A stretch of DNA of 64,000 nucleotides, from positions 1,860,001 to 1,924,000 of the forward strand of contig JAUCEF010000012.1 in assembly GCA_033558025.1 (NCBI GenBank). Direction: 5' to 3'. The DNA comes from Phytophthora sp. 'mugwort'. Taxonomy: Eukaryota > Oomycota > Peronosporomycetes > Peronosporales > Peronosporaceae. Both the position numbers and the translations under genes were made by a program. The notes below the pieces were generated by a model that was not told the origin of the DNA, did no database searches, and saw only the letters and a program-made list of their open reading frames with translations. Of the stretch, positions 63,896-64,000 are shown in pieces. Position 1 is the stretch's first letter. Each line of letters opens with the position of its first letter.

Positions 63896-64000
63896 TCAGG
63901 CCAGCGAGCGACGGTAGTAGAAGCGGTAGCTGGCATAAACGACGCCCGGTACGAAGAAACCGAGCATGAAGATGGCCGACATGATGCTGCAGAAGGCGTA
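63896..64000 (-). CDS. C-terminal end of a membrane protein (partial)
   Basis: The minus-strand frame enters the window at base 64000 and ends at a TGA at 63898-63896. The 34 visible residues include FCSIMSAIFMLGFFVPGVVY, a transmembrane segment with Gly and Pro, followed by Tyr/Arg-rich SYRFYYRRSLA as a short tail. The rest of the gene is outside the window, so I cannot identify it. The compact convergent arrangement with the IQ gene and the clean stop support a real gene. Confidence 0.6.
   Translation of the reverse strand, partial: YAFCSIMSAIFMLGFFVPGVVYASYRFYYRRSLA

Noticed and set aside
1..64000. CRISPR arrays, rRNA or tRNA genes, RXLR or Crinkler effectors
   Set aside because: I saw no regularly spaced repeats, no rRNA-like stretch and no cloverleaf with confidence. 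No secreted frame showed a convincing RXLR-EER or LxLFLAK arrangement.

Overview
The window looks like oomycete nuclear DNA, most likely Phytophthora or a close relative in the Peronosporales. The evidence is GC-rich, mostly intron-poor genes with very short GT-AG introns (67-88 nt), sequences that fit the oomycete initiator consensus just upstream of two starts, a lineage-typical expansion of START plus FYVE-related zinc-finger proteins, and oomycete-style transposons (MULEs carrying a Ulp1-like protease gene, PIF/Harbinger, hAT, Gypsy). I see no rRNA, tRNA or CRISPR array.

Layout. (1) 0.8-6.4 kb: four tandem same-strand genes for secreted copper-only superoxide-dismutase-like proteins. A short hAT-like element with an 8-bp target duplication sits between copies 3 and 4. 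(2) 6.7-14.5 kb: a START-domain relic, a decayed MULE with a Ulp1-like protease gene, and a PIF/Harbinger element with both terminal inverted repeats and a TTA duplication. (3) 14.6-22.8 kb: one pseudogene and three intact tandem START/FYVE-related genes, all on the minus strand. (4) 23.3-44 kb: a transposon block. It holds a hAT relic, two same-orientation LTR-like repeats around a GATC-rich gag-like region, a dead Gypsy element in the opposite orientation, a decayed MULE, and a second MULE/Ulp1 element broken by an LTR-like insertion. (5) 44.2-51 kb: three more START/FYVE-related genes and, among them, a two-exon TMEM19 family gene. (6) 52.2-64 kb: a gene-dense, transposon-free segment with a giant VPS13-type lipid-transfer protein ending in a PDZ-like domain, an IQ-motif protein, and the end of a convergent membrane-protein gene.

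How the genes fit together. The START/FYVE genes before and after the transposon block (six intact, one clear pseudogene, two short relics) look like one family cluster that grew by tandem duplication and was later split by transposons. START domains bind lipids and VPS13 moves lipids between membranes, so the right half has a lipid-handling theme, but nothing in the sequence links these genes as a pathway. The SOD-like array would act outside the cell, for example against host superoxide. I did not find a discrete, obviously new biological machine. The strongest unexplained signals are the roughly six-fold GATC enrichment of one retroelement region, the long near-perfect palindromes, the FYVE-like fingers that lack the basic PI3P-binding motif, and the PDZ-like domain fused to VPS13.
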